Below are positions 13,659 through 20,992 of a DNA stretch of 44,209 bases, in pieces. The position numbers were made by a program, and so were the translations under genes. The notes beneath the pieces are model-generated. The model was not told where the DNA came from and did not search any database. It was given only the letters and a program-made list of their open reading frames with translations. The stretch comes from a virus, in the IMG/VR virus record IMGVR_UViG_3300031952_000034, positions 1 through 44,209 of that record; one strand, written 5' to 3'. The first letter of the stretch is position 1, and the number at the start of each line of letters is the position of its first letter.

Positions 13659-14083
13659 CAAACACCAACCTCTTTCTTCAGAGCGGCGTACTTCTCATAA
13701 CATTCGGTACTGCACAAGGCCAACCAAGTGGTTCCTTGAATAGCTCTGACAAGCATAAGAGAGCCACAAATCGGACAGATTTCGTGATACTCTACGGCTA
13801 TTTCTTCCTGCCAATGTTGAGTCTTTTCGTTGAAAATCCTAACCGTGAGTCGGCTTCCGAGAATTTCATATTTGCTTGCAGAGAAGCAGTTGATTGCCTT
13901 CGCCTTCTCTTTATTTTTCCGTGCCTCTTTGAGTCTTTGTTTCCATGCGTCGCTACCAATTCTGAACGGTAATTTTTCAAGGTAGGCAAAGGGATTGTCT
14001 TGCGTCTTGCGAGTAAGGATTTCGTTTCTATGGGAGAGTTCAAATCTATCCATACGAGGGTCGCCGTTTCTTGACTGTTCCAT
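13658..14083 (-). CDS. Zinc-binding protein, first gene of the leftward operon
   Basis: 141 residues; ATG 14083 or the ATG ten codons later (MDRFELSHRN) may be used. The C-terminal third contains CPICGSLMLVRAIQG and LCSTECYEKYA, a treble-clef or MYM-like zinc site, and a basic helix (RLKEARKNKEKAKA) precedes it. It borders the divergent control region, so it could be an early regulator. No precise family. Confidence 0.6.
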   Translation of the reverse strand: MEQSRNGDPRMDRFELSHRNEILTRKTQDNPFAYLEKLPFRIGSDAWKQRLKEARKNKEKAKAINCFSASKYEILGSRLTVRIFNEKTQHWQEEIAVEYHEICPICGSLMLVRAIQGTTWLALCSTECYEKYAALKKEVGV

Positions 14084-14216
14084 GTACCGTTTATGTATTT
14101 ATGCTTTTCGGTGCATAATCGGTGTAATAAGTCTTAAATCTCAAAACGCCATATACGAAACTTGCCTATTCTCTCATGTTCAATTACCGCGTAACTACAA
14201 AAATGGAAACGTGGTT
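14084..14216. promoter_or_regulatory. Divergent control region between the leftward and rightward blocks
   Basis: AT-rich gap between oppositely oriented genes. TATA-like stretches are TTTATGTATTTATGC (14090-14105, suited to leftward transcription) and CCATATACGAAAC near 14150 (rightward). Between them the tandem pair TCGGTGCATAA/TCGGTGTAATA (about 14107-14128) looks like an operator. Archaeal promoter spacing to the start codons is only approximate. Confidence 0.5.
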
Positions 14217-14468
14217 ATGAGCAAACACACTCGAAGCCCAGAAGCCCAAGAGCGAAGGTTGCAATGTCGAGAAGCAAGACGGATAGTGCAACGGTTCGCC
14301 TACCAAGACGTCAAGATTTCTGAATCTATAAACAGGTTGACGCCTGAACGGCTTGCCGCCGAGTTGGGCCTAGTGTTTCCTGAAGGTGTTACCTACAGTT
14401 TTGCGGCAAGATACGATCAGGGCGAAGTTTTGACGGATTCTCGTGGAAGGGGAAGTATTCAGATATGA
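14217..14468 (+). CDS. Small basic protein, first rightward gene
   Basis: 83 residues from ATG 14217 (GTG two codons earlier is possible). The first half is a basic helix (SPEAQERRLQCREARRIVQR). The second half ends AARYDQGEVLTDSRGRGSIQ. It is first after the control region, so a regulator is conceivable, but no domain was recognised. Ends in ATGA overlap. Confidence 0.55.
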   Translation: MSKHTRSPEAQERRLQCREARRIVQRFAYQDVKISESINRLTPERLAAELGLVFPEGVTYSFAARYDQGEVLTDSRGRGSIQI

Positions 14469-14677
14469 GTTCAGGAAATGTTACTGTTACGAGTACAAAC
14501 GCGGTTTATCCGCCTTGCTACGAGCCCGTTGACCCTTGCGAAACATGCGCGTTCAGAAGTTCATGCAAGAAAACCCGAAAACCGTGTTATTGGCCGATTT
14601 ACCCGCCTTATTACCCTCCCTATCACCCTTATCCAAACATAATCTGGTGTTGTACTGATTCAAATTGGCAGAAATAA
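14465..14677 (+). CDS. Cys/Pro/Tyr-rich protein
   Basis: 70 residues. CETCAFRSSCKKTRKPC gives four or more metal- or disulfide-type cysteines, followed by a striking proline/tyrosine stretch (WPIYPPYYPPYHPYP) and CC near the end. It resembles short proline-rich adaptor segments. No family. Confidence 0.55.
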   Translation: MSSGNVTVTSTNAVYPPCYEPVDPCETCAFRSSCKKTRKPCYWPIYPPYYPPYHPYPNIIWCCTDSNWQK

Positions 14678-14693
14678 ATAGGGGGATTGAAAA

Positions 14694-14882
14694 ATAAAAG
14701 TAATCAAACAAGGAACTTTCCATGAAGGCATCTTCGAAAATTGGGAAATCGACTTTGAAGGAAACGGACGCATAGACATACTTGACGGTCGAACCCACGT
14801 TGTCAATTGCCACTTCTGGAACGTAAATTCAAGTGGCCTCAACGTAGATTTGAAAACGGGAAAACAAAGAATTGGAGGTTGA
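14694..14882 (+). CDS. 62-residue protein with apparent ATA start
   Basis: The frame is closed by TGA at 14688 and by TAG before that, and contains no ATG, GTG or TTG until near its end. Yet it reads as a well-formed protein (VIKQGTFHEGIFENWEIDFE, DGRTHVVNCHFWN, ending TGKQRIGG) and sits behind an AGGGGGA ribosome site seven bases before an ATA codon at 14694. An ATA start is therefore proposed. A sequencing error in the start codon would be the simple alternative. Confidence 0.4.
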   Translation: MKVIKQGTFHEGIFENWEIDFEGNGRIDILDGRTHVVNCHFWNVNSSGLNVDLKTGKQRIGG

Positions 14883-14889
14883 AGAAACA

Positions 14890-14949
14890 ATGGCAAAATC
14901 AAAGAAGTCCGCATCTAAACGGAAGGGTGCGGAGGTGAAGCACAAGTGA
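14890..14949 (+). CDS. Basic 19-residue peptide
   Basis: MAKSKKSASKRKGAEVKHK. A strong GGAGG lies ten bases before the ATG, and the end overlaps the GTG of the next gene. The peptide itself is rich in lysine; it could be a nucleic-acid-binding peptide or merely a coupling leader. Confidence 0.4.
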   Translation: MAKSKKSASKRKGAEVKHK

Positions 14950-15341
14950 GAAAACTCGCATGGCTCGTAATAATCGTGCTCATCGCCGCCCTATCCGTCG
15001 CTGTGGCATGTGCCTACTCGCCTAGTTTCAGCGCGACAATCTACGATTTCGGCGTGAACGTGGTCGGCGCAAGCATTGTGAACGGCGTAACCAACCTGAT
15101 GACGGGCATGATGGCTTGGGGATCAACGGGCCTAGGCCCGGCAGCCGCAGTGTTCTTCGGCGTAGGAATAGGCTTCACGGTATTGTGGCTTGTTCTCTTG
15201 AGAAAGTACGTTTGGAACCCGATTAAAGGCGTAGCAAAACCAATCACGTCAACAGTCACGTTGCGTGGCGGTCCAGAACCTGAACTTCCACAAGTGATTG
15301 AGAAGGCTGTGCCTCAAGAAGTCAAGAAAGAAGAGACCTAA
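14946..15341 (+). CDS. Membrane protein of the GTPase module
   Basis: 131 residues from GTG behind GGAGGTG. N-terminal helix (LAWLVIIVLIAALSVAVACA, about 4-23) could be a signal anchor. A glycine-rich loop region (VNGVTNLMTGMMAWGSTGLG) follows, then a second helix (AAAVFFGVGIGFTVLWLVLL, about 68-87) and a charged C-terminal tail. It ends two bases before the GTPase gene, suggesting they work together at the membrane. Confidence 0.65.
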   Translation: MRKLAWLVIIVLIAALSVAVACAYSPSFSATIYDFGVNVVGASIVNGVTNLMTGMMAWGSTGLGPAAAVFFGVGIGFTVLWLVLLRKYVWNPIKGVAKPITSTVTLRGGPEPELPQVIEKAVPQEVKKEET

Positions 15342-15343
15342 AC

Positions 15344-16348
15344 TTGAGCAACCCTTTAAAACTGCTATTCAAAAAGCAAACGCCGACGCAAGTTGAGCCT
15401 TTGAGCAAGACGTTCAAGTTCAAAACCAAATTCGCAATGGTCGGCACCATCGGAAGCGGCAAAACCACCGTCTCCACACTCATGGTTTTGACAAGTCAAA
15501 CGCTAAGCAATATGTTGCCGAACTTCACATGCCGCACACTGCCAGGAAGCACCAACATTATTGACTACGTCAGCAAAATGCGTACAGGACACTTTCCACC
15601 CAAAACCGACGCTACAAGCCCAGAACGCCACGAAGACGGCTTGCTGTGTCGCTGGGCCGCACGGTTCGGAGGCTCAAAACAGGTCAATATTCCGATTTGC
15701 GATTTGGCAGGCGAAAAACTTCAAAGCATGATTCAGACTCTCGCGCACAGGCGAAGAGATCCGACAAGCCAAGAAGCGTACAACATCAGCTCCAGCCTAA
15801 TCAACTATGTGCGGGACTGTGAAGGTTACATTCTCATTGCGCCTGCTTCGCGTGCTATGGCGTTTCAGGATGGCGTGCAACTGGAAAAGGAAACTGAAGA
15901 TGAGGAACTGAGTGGCATAAGTGTTGATCCTGACGCGAACCTATACAATTTCGTGCAAGACATCATCGCGTACAAGGAAAACTGTAAGGGTAAACCGATT
16001 AAGGCTATTGCTGTTGTGGTGACGAAGTGGGATAAGCTGATGCCGTACGCTCAGGAAATGGGCATAGACCTAGACGACTCGACGGGACAAGGCATACAAT
16101 CATTCATGGAAACATTTTTCCCGCAAACCACTAGCCTGCTAAAGTTTGAGAAGGACAGGCCTGGCTCATCGCTGGAACTTAGGTTCTTTCCGAGTTACGT
16201 GAAGGTTGCCAAGGACAGCCAGGGCAAGCCGCAACGGTGGCCTGACGGGCACGACAAGATTGAGATGGAAGTTAACCTGCGGATTCCGCAGTATTGGGCT
16301 CAGAGTTACGTTGACTTGATAAACTATCTAGGAATGTTCGCCTCTTGA
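15344..16348 (+). CDS. GTPase-like P-loop protein
   Basis: 334 residues from TTG. The G1/Walker A loop is GTIGSGKTT (34-42), G3 is DLAG (120-123) on the NIPICDLAGE strand, and G4 is TKWD (227-230) after AIAVVV. This set points to guanine-nucleotide binding rather than to terminase or packaging ATPases. Two insertions lie between the motifs (about 80-110 and 170-205). The family was not identified. It is flanked by small membrane proteins, so a membrane-linked switch or assembly role is inferred. Confidence 0.7.
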   Translation: MSNPLKLLFKKQTPTQVEPLSKTFKFKTKFAMVGTIGSGKTTVSTLMVLTSQTLSNMLPNFTCRTLPGSTNIIDYVSKMRTGHFPPKTDATSPERHEDGLLCRWAARFGGSKQVNIPICDLAGEKLQSMIQTLAHRRRDPTSQEAYNISSSLINYVRDCEGYILIAPASRAMAFQDGVQLEKETEDEELSGISVDPDANLYNFVQDIIAYKENCKGKPIKAIAVVVTKWDKLMPYAQEMGIDLDDSTGQGIQSFMETFFPQTTSLLKFEKDRPGSSLELRFFPSYVKVAKDSQGKPQRWPDGHDKIEMEVNLRIPQYWAQSYVDLINYLGMFAS

Positions 16349-16482
16349 GTAGCACCTTTAAACAAGATCAAATACCCTCATCCTGCCCCTGTGAATTTGC
16401 AACTACTGGATGTGGACAAAAAGAATACCGCTGCTTGAACCAAAAATGGATAGTAAAATGGGTGAAGGTAGGAACGTTTTGA
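16345..16482 (+). CDS. Cysteine microprotein
   Basis: 45 residues from a TTG overlapping the GTPase stop. SSCPCEFATTGCGQKEYRCL holds four cysteines, followed by a Trp/Lys/Val end. The same stop/start geometry (TTGA) is used at other genes here. It overlaps the longer reading frame of the next gene, so only one start choice can be right. Confidence 0.45.
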   Translation: MSSTFKQDQIPSSCPCEFATTGCGQKEYRCLNQKWIVKWVKVGTF

Positions 16483-16817
16483 AACTTGAGCATTTCTGGT
16501 ACGGCCTCACCGACGGCGACGGCTACGTCTTCAAACGAAGCCCAAAAGTGTTAGGCATGCTGCGCGACTTCAGCTTGAGATACCTGCAGGACTTGCCAGC
16601 CAAGAAAAACGCTGTTTACAGTTGGCTTCCAACCGAACAGCTCGTAGCAATATCTATAATAGTCAAAGCGAAAGACAATGCGCGACGCGAAGGCGTAGCC
16701 AACCACACCGTGCTCATCCCCATCAAGGATTATATTAGCCTCACCAGTTTGGGCGTGGACCTGTCGTTTGTGGTTTCAGACTCGAACGTGCTTGAACCGT
16801 TGGAAGTGAACCCATGA
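16479..16817 (+). CDS. Protein of unknown function in the GTPase module
   Basis: 112 residues from TTG 16479, which overlaps the previous stop and follows GGTAGG; an ATG at 16410 would add 23 residues. Contains LEHFWYGLTDGDGYVFKRSP and LPTEQLVAISIIVKAKDNAR, a mixed alpha/beta protein without membrane helices. Ends in ATGA overlap. No family. Confidence 0.6.
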   Translation: MKLEHFWYGLTDGDGYVFKRSPKVLGMLRDFSLRYLQDLPAKKNAVYSWLPTEQLVAISIIVKAKDNARREGVANHTVLIPIKDYISLTSLGVDLSFVVSDSNVLEPLEVNP

Positions 16818-17077
16818 ACAAAACTAGGTTATTCGGTGATTTGAAGCCAGTTTTGGCGGTGATATGCTTGACTTTTAGCTTACTTTTGCTAGAGTCAGCA
16901 ATAGTCGCCTTTCTTGTTCTTCCAATGGACTACGTTATGTCTCTTGAGAATATACCTGTCAAATTTCTTGGAATGTTAGGCCTTGCGTTTTGTGGCGTAA
17001 CAATGATTGCTGTGTCTGGCCTGAAACTTTTCACTTGGGCTTTCAACAAAATAGACGAGATGGAAGGAAACACATGA
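16814..17077 (+). CDS. Two-helix membrane protein
   Basis: 87 residues. Helices at about 11-36 (VLAVICLTFSLLLLESAIVA) and 49-72 (VKFLGMLGLAFCGVTMIAVS), with a short extracytoplasmic loop and polar C-terminus. Overlaps the next gene (ATGA). Part of the membrane module next to the GTPase. Confidence 0.65.
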   Translation: MNKTRLFGDLKPVLAVICLTFSLLLLESAIVAFLVLPMDYVMSLENIPVKFLGMLGLAFCGVTMIAVSGLKLFTWAFNKIDEMEGNT

Positions 17078-17601
17078 ACAAAACCCTGTTAGTAATCGGC
17101 GTCGCATCCATAGCAGGAGCAGCCTTCATTTTGGCTTGCACTCTATATTCGCCGCTCGGCGCACTGTTCACCAGTGGAAAAACGTTTGTTCTCGGTTTGG
17201 TCGGCCAAGTTACCTCGTTTGTCACCACGAATCCGTTGACCGCGCCCATAGCAGGAATGGTTAGTAGTGCCGTGACAGCAGTTGTTATGTGGTCGCGAGG
17301 TTTGTCAAAACAGAATGAATTGGTAGCGTCCGCAAGTCAAGAACGCACTGACATCTTGAGTCAGGCCCAAGGCGCACTTTCACAACAAAACACAACCATA
17401 GAATCGCTTACGGCGAAGGTTGACAGCCTCACAAAGCAGGTTCAGGAAACCGCACAGCTAAAAACGGAAGTCGCAACTCTCAAGACAAGCCTTTCAGCGG
17501 CAGAGCAACAAGCGCAGCGGGTCAGAGACGAGTACAACGCTTTGATTCGCATAAGGGCCGTGGCTGAAAGCCTTCCTGTACCCGTTGAAACGGTGCATTA
17601 A
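17074..17601 (+). CDS. Membrane-anchored coiled-coil protein
   Basis: 175 residues from ATG 17074. Two hydrophobic helices lie near 4-27 and 40-72 (FVLGLVGQVTSFVTTNPLTA is in the second region). Residues 85-165 form a long coiled coil (QNTTIESLTAKVDSLTKQVQ, LKTEVATLKTSLSAAEQQAQ). Such an architecture fits a membrane tether or spanin-like protein. It belongs to the ATGA-coupled membrane operon. Confidence 0.65.
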   Translation: MNKTLLVIGVASIAGAAFILACTLYSPLGALFTSGKTFVLGLVGQVTSFVTTNPLTAPIAGMVSSAVTAVVMWSRGLSKQNELVASASQERTDILSQAQGALSQQNTTIESLTAKVDSLTKQVQETAQLKTEVATLKTSLSAAEQQAQRVRDEYNALIRIRAVAESLPVPVETVH

Positions 17602-17602
17602 A

Positions 17603-17659
17603 ATGAATGACATTGTTAGTCTCGCTTTTCTGCTTCTAGTCTTCTGGTTCCAATCCTAA
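17603..17659 (+). CDS. 18-residue hydrophobic peptide
   Basis: MNDIVSLAFLLLVFWFQS. Almost entirely a membrane helix, beginning two bases after the coiled-coil gene's stop. Too short to assign but consistent with the membrane theme. Confidence 0.4.
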   Translation: MNDIVSLAFLLLVFWFQS

Positions 17660-17683
17660 AGGCACACAGTTGTGGAATGACTC

Positions 17684-17815
17684 ATGGTTCAGGTTGAAGG
17701 GCTTCGAAAAATCATCTTGGCTCTTTTCATTGCGTGGTTCATCGGCGCACTTATGGGATATGCAGCGTATGGAAACATCATCAATCTCATCAAGTGGATT
17801 TTAGGACAGGGCTAA
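17684..17815 (+). CDS. Single-helix membrane microprotein
   Basis: 43 residues: MVQVEGLRKIILALFIAWFI then GALMGYAAYGNIINLIKW. One membrane helix of about 22 residues with a small-residue GxxxG-like face, then an amphipathic segment. No clear Shine-Dalgarno was seen. Confidence 0.5.
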   Translation: MVQVEGLRKIILALFIAWFIGALMGYAAYGNIINLIKWILGQG

Positions 17816-17816
17816 C

Positions 17817-17972
17817 ATGAATATCTTACACGAATTTCAGATTTTCAAATTAGATTTGAAGGAGTTAGTGACAGAACCCACCCTCCTTGACCCTCACTAT
17901 TACTTTGACAGATACATTCTGAACATTCTCTATTATTTTCTCAACATTGAAGAAGTGTGGGCTCCACCATGA
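17817..17972 (+). CDS. Small aromatic-rich protein
   Basis: 51 residues: MNILHEFQIFKLDLKELVTE, then LLDPHYYFDRYILNILYYFL and a short acidic end. Amphipathic rather than clearly membrane-spanning. It follows the previous stop by one base and overlaps the next gene by ATGA. Confidence 0.5.
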   Translation: MNILHEFQIFKLDLKELVTEPTLLDPHYYFDRYILNILYYFLNIEEVWAPP

Positions 17973-18157
17973 CTAATTGTTCTCAATGCGCCAAAGAACT
18001 CAGCCTATACGAGAAGGACGAAAAGAAAAGCTGGCTCATCATGCGCTGCAACACATGCGGCCTCTTCTTCTATTATAAGCGGGGCTGGCGCGACAAGTGG
18101 AAGCTCATCAAAACTTCGAAGCTGATTTACATGACTGAAAAGGCGACAAGACCATGA
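17969..18157 (+). CDS. Zinc-ribbon microprotein
   Basis: 62 residues from ATG 17969 (MTNCSQCAKELSLYEKDEKK). CSQC and CNTC are paired ligands 28 residues apart, followed by a basic aromatic stretch (FFYYKRGWRDKWKLIK). Coupled by ATGA on both sides. Confidence 0.65.
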   Translation: MTNCSQCAKELSLYEKDEKKSWLIMRCNTCGLFFYYKRGWRDKWKLIKTSKLIYMTEKATRP

Positions 18158-18252
18158 GCCAACATAAGTGGAGACATTGTAGCAAGCACAATGTGGATTT
18201 CCCTGAAATAGCAGATTGCCCAAAATGCATGACTGAACGAGCAACTAGGTGA
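18154..18252 (+). CDS. Zinc-finger microprotein
   Basis: 32 residues: MSQHKWRHCSKHNVDFPEIA then DCPKCMTERATR. HC-x2-H and CPKC give a Cys/His zinc site. Starts in ATGA overlap. Confidence 0.55.
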   Translation: MSQHKWRHCSKHNVDFPEIADCPKCMTERATR

Positions 18253-18258
18253 ACTGAA

Positions 18259-18675
18259 ACGGGTCAAACACTCAAATACGCGGCTCTAGCCCTCGTAACT
18301 TTCTTGGCTGTTGCGGTCATCGCTGACACCATCATAAACTACAATTATCCTCAAGACGGAGAAATCGAAGGCGCGAGCCTAGCCATGTACGTGAACGGCA
18401 TCTTGAAGCCTAACGGAACCGCTATGGATTGGGGGGTCTGTCCGAAAGGCACAGTCCAAACTTTCGAGAACCTGACAGTCGTCAACACTGGCAACCAGAA
18501 CCTAACAGTAACAATAACCACAACGGGTCTACCGCAAGGATGGATTCTTGAGTGGCAAGCAAACAACACGCGCTTGGACGTCGGCTACGAAGTTGAAGGG
18601 TGGCTAAACCTCACAATCCCATTGACAGCAACGGCATGGCCCGAATGGGCTTTCAGCCTGAACGGGAACGCGTAA
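18259..18675 (+). CDS. Secreted or membrane-anchored beta-rich protein
   Basis: About 138 residues if initiation is at the near-cognate ACG 18259, six bases behind GGTGA; the first canonical start, TTG 18304, would cut through the hydrophobic N-terminal helix (LKYAALALVTFLAVAVIADT). The rest is an Ig-like domain: DWGVCPKGTVQTFENLTVVN, GNQNLTVTITTTGLPQGWIL, with many N-x-T sequons. Archaeal surface-protein style. Start choice is uncertain; the domain reading is sound. Confidence 0.5.
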   Translation, partial: TGQTLKYAALALVTFLAVAVIADTIINYNYPQDGEIEGASLAMYVNGILKPNGTAMDWGVCPKGTVQTFENLTVVNTGNQNLTVTITTTGLPQGWILEWQANNTRLDVGYEVEGWLNLTIPLTATAWPEWAFSLNGNA

Positions 18676-18678
18676 ACG

Positions 18679-18936
18679 TTGGCACCTGAGAATCTTTGTG
18701 AACTCCTTTCTCCTATTTGCCTCGGCGTGTCGGCGGCGCAAAAAATGACTAAAGAACTGAAACTTTCGCACGGTCTATACATATCCTTAACAGTCCGTGG
18801 CTTCAGCTTAACCTGCAGAACATGTGACAAGCCACTGGAAATAGGAGACACCATCATTTCACGGGCAACTAAAAATGGCAGAAGTTACAAGACCGTTCAT
18901 TACCACAAGGAATGCTGGAACAGCCTCTTCCACTAG
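18679..18936 (+). CDS. Zinc-finger protein
   Basis: 85 residues from TTG, or 63 from ATG 18745 (MTKELKLSHG). LTCRTCDKPLEIGD and HYHKECWNSLFH form a C-x2-C, H-x2-C site like PARP- or treble-clef-type fingers. No Shine-Dalgarno decides the start. Confidence 0.55.
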   Translation: MAPENLCELLSPICLGVSAAQKMTKELKLSHGLYISLTVRGFSLTCRTCDKPLEIGDTIISRATKNGRSYKTVHYHKECWNSLFH

Positions 18937-18946
18937 GACCGAAACC

Positions 18947-19084
18947 ATGACTGAAAAACCCAAACTAATCATTCCCAGAAGCGAACCAGAACCGCACTAT
19001 GAACTGCACTATGATAAGCATGTTGACTTTGTAACCCTAGACGGCAAGAAACTTGGCTCCAGCAAGGTTGAACAGTACCCATGA
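18947..19084 (+). CDS. Small acidic/basic protein
   Basis: 45 residues: MTEKPKLIIPRSEPEPHYEL, HYDKHVDFVTLDGKKLGSSK. Ends in ATGA overlap with the next gene. Beta-rich; no family. Confidence 0.5.
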   Translation: MTEKPKLIIPRSEPEPHYELHYDKHVDFVTLDGKKLGSSKVEQYP

Positions 19085-19305
19085 CATGTTTTGAACACTT
19101 GAAAATTCGGAAAGTGCACGTCGAATCCCTCAAAACCTTAACCTTTGACCAGCTTATTCAGATGGCGTGCGAGTTGGAACTCGAAATCAACAGGGCTAAC
19201 CAATCCAAAAACCCGCAAGTGCAGAAAGCCCTAGAAAACGCGTCCGAACACATCCCTCACATAATAGAGTGGCTAACCACGGCAAAGAAGGACTCGGCTA
19301 AATGA
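19081..19305 (+). CDS. Small helical protein
   Basis: 74 residues, mostly helix: LTFDQLIQMACELELEINRA, QVQKALENASEHIPHIIEWL. ATGA overlaps on both sides. Located directly before the terminase genes; no family recognised. Confidence 0.55.
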   Translation: MTCFEHLKIRKVHVESLKTLTFDQLIQMACELELEINRANQSKNPQVQKALENASEHIPHIIEWLTTAKKDSAK

Positions 19306-19403
19306 TTTGGAAATGTTGGCACTGCGGAAACTATAACCTGTTCACGTTTAAAACGTGCTGGAAATGCAAAAAGAAAAATCAAGTGCGTAAGAGTGCAACC
19401 TAA
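19302..19403 (+). CDS. Zinc-ribbon microprotein
   Basis: 33 residues: MIWKCWHCGNYNLFTFKTCW then KCKKKNQVRKSAT. CWHCG and CWKC form a zinc ribbon similar to RanBP2-like knuckles. It starts in an ATGA overlap and ends sharing one base with the ATG of the terminase small subunit candidate. Confidence 0.6.
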   Translation: MIWKCWHCGNYNLFTFKTCWKCKKKNQVRKSAT

Positions 19404-19744
19404 TGCAAAAACCAGAATTATTAGACAGAATCTTGGAACTAAAAAGGCAGAGACAATCAAACAAGCAGATAGCTCTCCAACTACAATGCCACCGAAACAC
19501 AGTTTGCAAATACGTGAAGTACATTCGAGCCAACCTAGTCAAGACATCCGAAGAAATCGTGAACAAAATAGACGACAAACTGGAAGACGAACTGGAACGC
19601 ATGAGCCACAAAGACCTAATCGCCTACAGACGCGCCTTAGTCCCAGAAAGAATAGAAACGAAGGGAGAGCTAACACAGACCCAGCAAGTCCTACACCTGC
19701 ACATGTGGAAGCCAGAGCAAATTGAACAGCAACCCACAACTTGA
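19403..19744 (+). CDS. Terminase small subunit candidate
   Basis: 113 residues. An N-terminal helix-turn-helix (ELKRQRQSNKQIALQLQCHR, NTVCKYVKYIR) is followed by a helical middle and a polar end. A DNA-binding protein of this size immediately before and overlapping the large terminase is typical of the small subunit, which selects viral DNA for packaging. Identification is from fold and position. Confidence 0.6.
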   Translation: MQKPELLDRILELKRQRQSNKQIALQLQCHRNTVCKYVKYIRANLVKTSEEIVNKIDDKLEDELERMSHKDLIAYRRALVPERIETKGELTQTQQVLHLHMWKPEQIEQQPTT

Positions 19745-20990
19745 GCAGCACGCTTACATACGCTACTATCCACACCAGAAACAAATAGCGTTCCACAACG
19801 ACAGATACAAGGTCAGGCACAGAGCCTGCTTCTGCGGTGTAGGCGGAGGCAAAACCCTCTGCGGCCTCGCCGAGGTCCTGGGCATCCTGGCTGAAAACCC
19901 CCGTTCCGTGGCTTACGCTTTTGAGCCTACCTACAAAATGGTTCGGCGCATACTGATCCCGACGCTGGAATCGAAATGGCTGTTGGGCCCTAGCCTCGAA
20001 ACGCACCCGTTCGTTAACAGTTACCATAAAGGCGACGGATACATAAGCTTCATCCAAGGCCAAGAGTTCTGGTTCGGAAGTTTAGAAGAGCCCGAGTTTG
20101 CGGAAGGCACAAACATCGACGTAGGCTACATTGACGAGGCCCAGTACATACGCAAGTTTGCAGAGTCACAAGACGTTATGCTGCGAAGGCTCAGAGGATC
20201 AGGAAAAACAAGCCGCGACATAACACAGTCAATCGTGACTACAACGCCGCCTGCACTGCTTCCTGACTGCAGACTCTACGACTTCTACGAGAACGCTGAA
20301 ACGCGCAACAGAGACAGCAAAGTGTACCGTTGGAGCATGCTTGACAACATCTACTTGACAGAGCAGTACAAAAACGAAATCTTAGCCACGCACCACGGCA
20401 GCCTAGCAAAACGTTTCGTGGAGGGCCTGTTTGCCCCGGCGGGAATGGGAAGCTTCGACTATGATTCAACAGTTCATGAGATGAAAGAAATTGACAAACA
20501 AAACATACAGCTTGTCGTTTACGGTGTTGACTTCGGTTGGACTAACCCTTCAGCCATCGTTTGCGTGGGTTTCGACGGCGATGACAGGGCCTACATTCTT
20601 GACGAGTTCTACCAAAACCGCACCCAAACAGAAACCCTCATCCAAGAGCTTAAAGAAATGCAAGCCCAATACGGCGAAGGCCCCGTAGTTTGCGACAGCA
20701 GCCAGCCACAGACGATTGACATGCTCTGCAAAGCAGGACTCGTTGCTCAAGGCAACACTAGCAAGCGTGAAGACGGCATCCACGAGTTGGGCGGAAGGTT
20801 TCATGTGCAGGGCGACGGCAAACCACGCATCTACGTGTCAAGCAAATGCGTGAAGTGGATCAGCGAGGTTATGGTTTACAATGCTGAAGTCAAAGAGAAC
20901 GACCACGCGATTGATGCGACGCGCTACGCGATAATGAGCAGGGCAGGCGTGTCAGGCCTGGACGTTAGCTTTAGTAAGGTGAGACTGTAA
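19722..20990 (+). CDS. terL: Terminase large subunit
   Basis: 422 residues from TTG. Walker A is GVGGGKT (39-45), Walker B VGYIDEAQ (134-141), and SIVTTTP (coupling motif) lies near 170. The RNase H-like nuclease domain has Asp in VYGVDFGWTNPS (D270), CDSSQP (D325) and KENDHAIDATRYAI (D394/D398). All the catalytic elements for ATP-driven packaging and headful-type cutting are in place. The length is normal for short TerL proteins. The gene overlaps the small-subunit candidate. Confidence 0.92.
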   Translation: MNSNPQLEQHAYIRYYPHQKQIAFHNDRYKVRHRACFCGVGGGKTLCGLAEVLGILAENPRSVAYAFEPTYKMVRRILIPTLESKWLLGPSLETHPFVNSYHKGDGYISFIQGQEFWFGSLEEPEFAEGTNIDVGYIDEAQYIRKFAESQDVMLRRLRGSGKTSRDITQSIVTTTPPALLPDCRLYDFYENAETRNRDSKVYRWSMLDNIYLTEQYKNEILATHHGSLAKRFVEGLFAPAGMGSFDYDSTVHEMKEIDKQNIQLVVYGVDFGWTNPSAIVCVGFDGDDRAYILDEFYQNRTQTETLIQELKEMQAQYGEGPVVCDSSQPQTIDMLCKAGLVAQGNTSKREDGIHELGGRFHVQGDGKPRIYVSSKCVKWISEVMVYNAEVKENDHAIDATRYAIMSRAGVSGLDVSFSKVRL

Positions 20991-20992
20991 AA

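Noticed and set aside
16814-17077. Classical holin-endolysin pair in the membrane module
   Set aside because: Two-helix proteins are present, but no peptidase, amidase or pseudomurein endopeptidase motif is seen nearby.
19539-20063. 174-codon open frame on the minus strand
   Set aside because: Antisense to the terminase genes, whose motifs are clear; no ribosome site or plausible domain.
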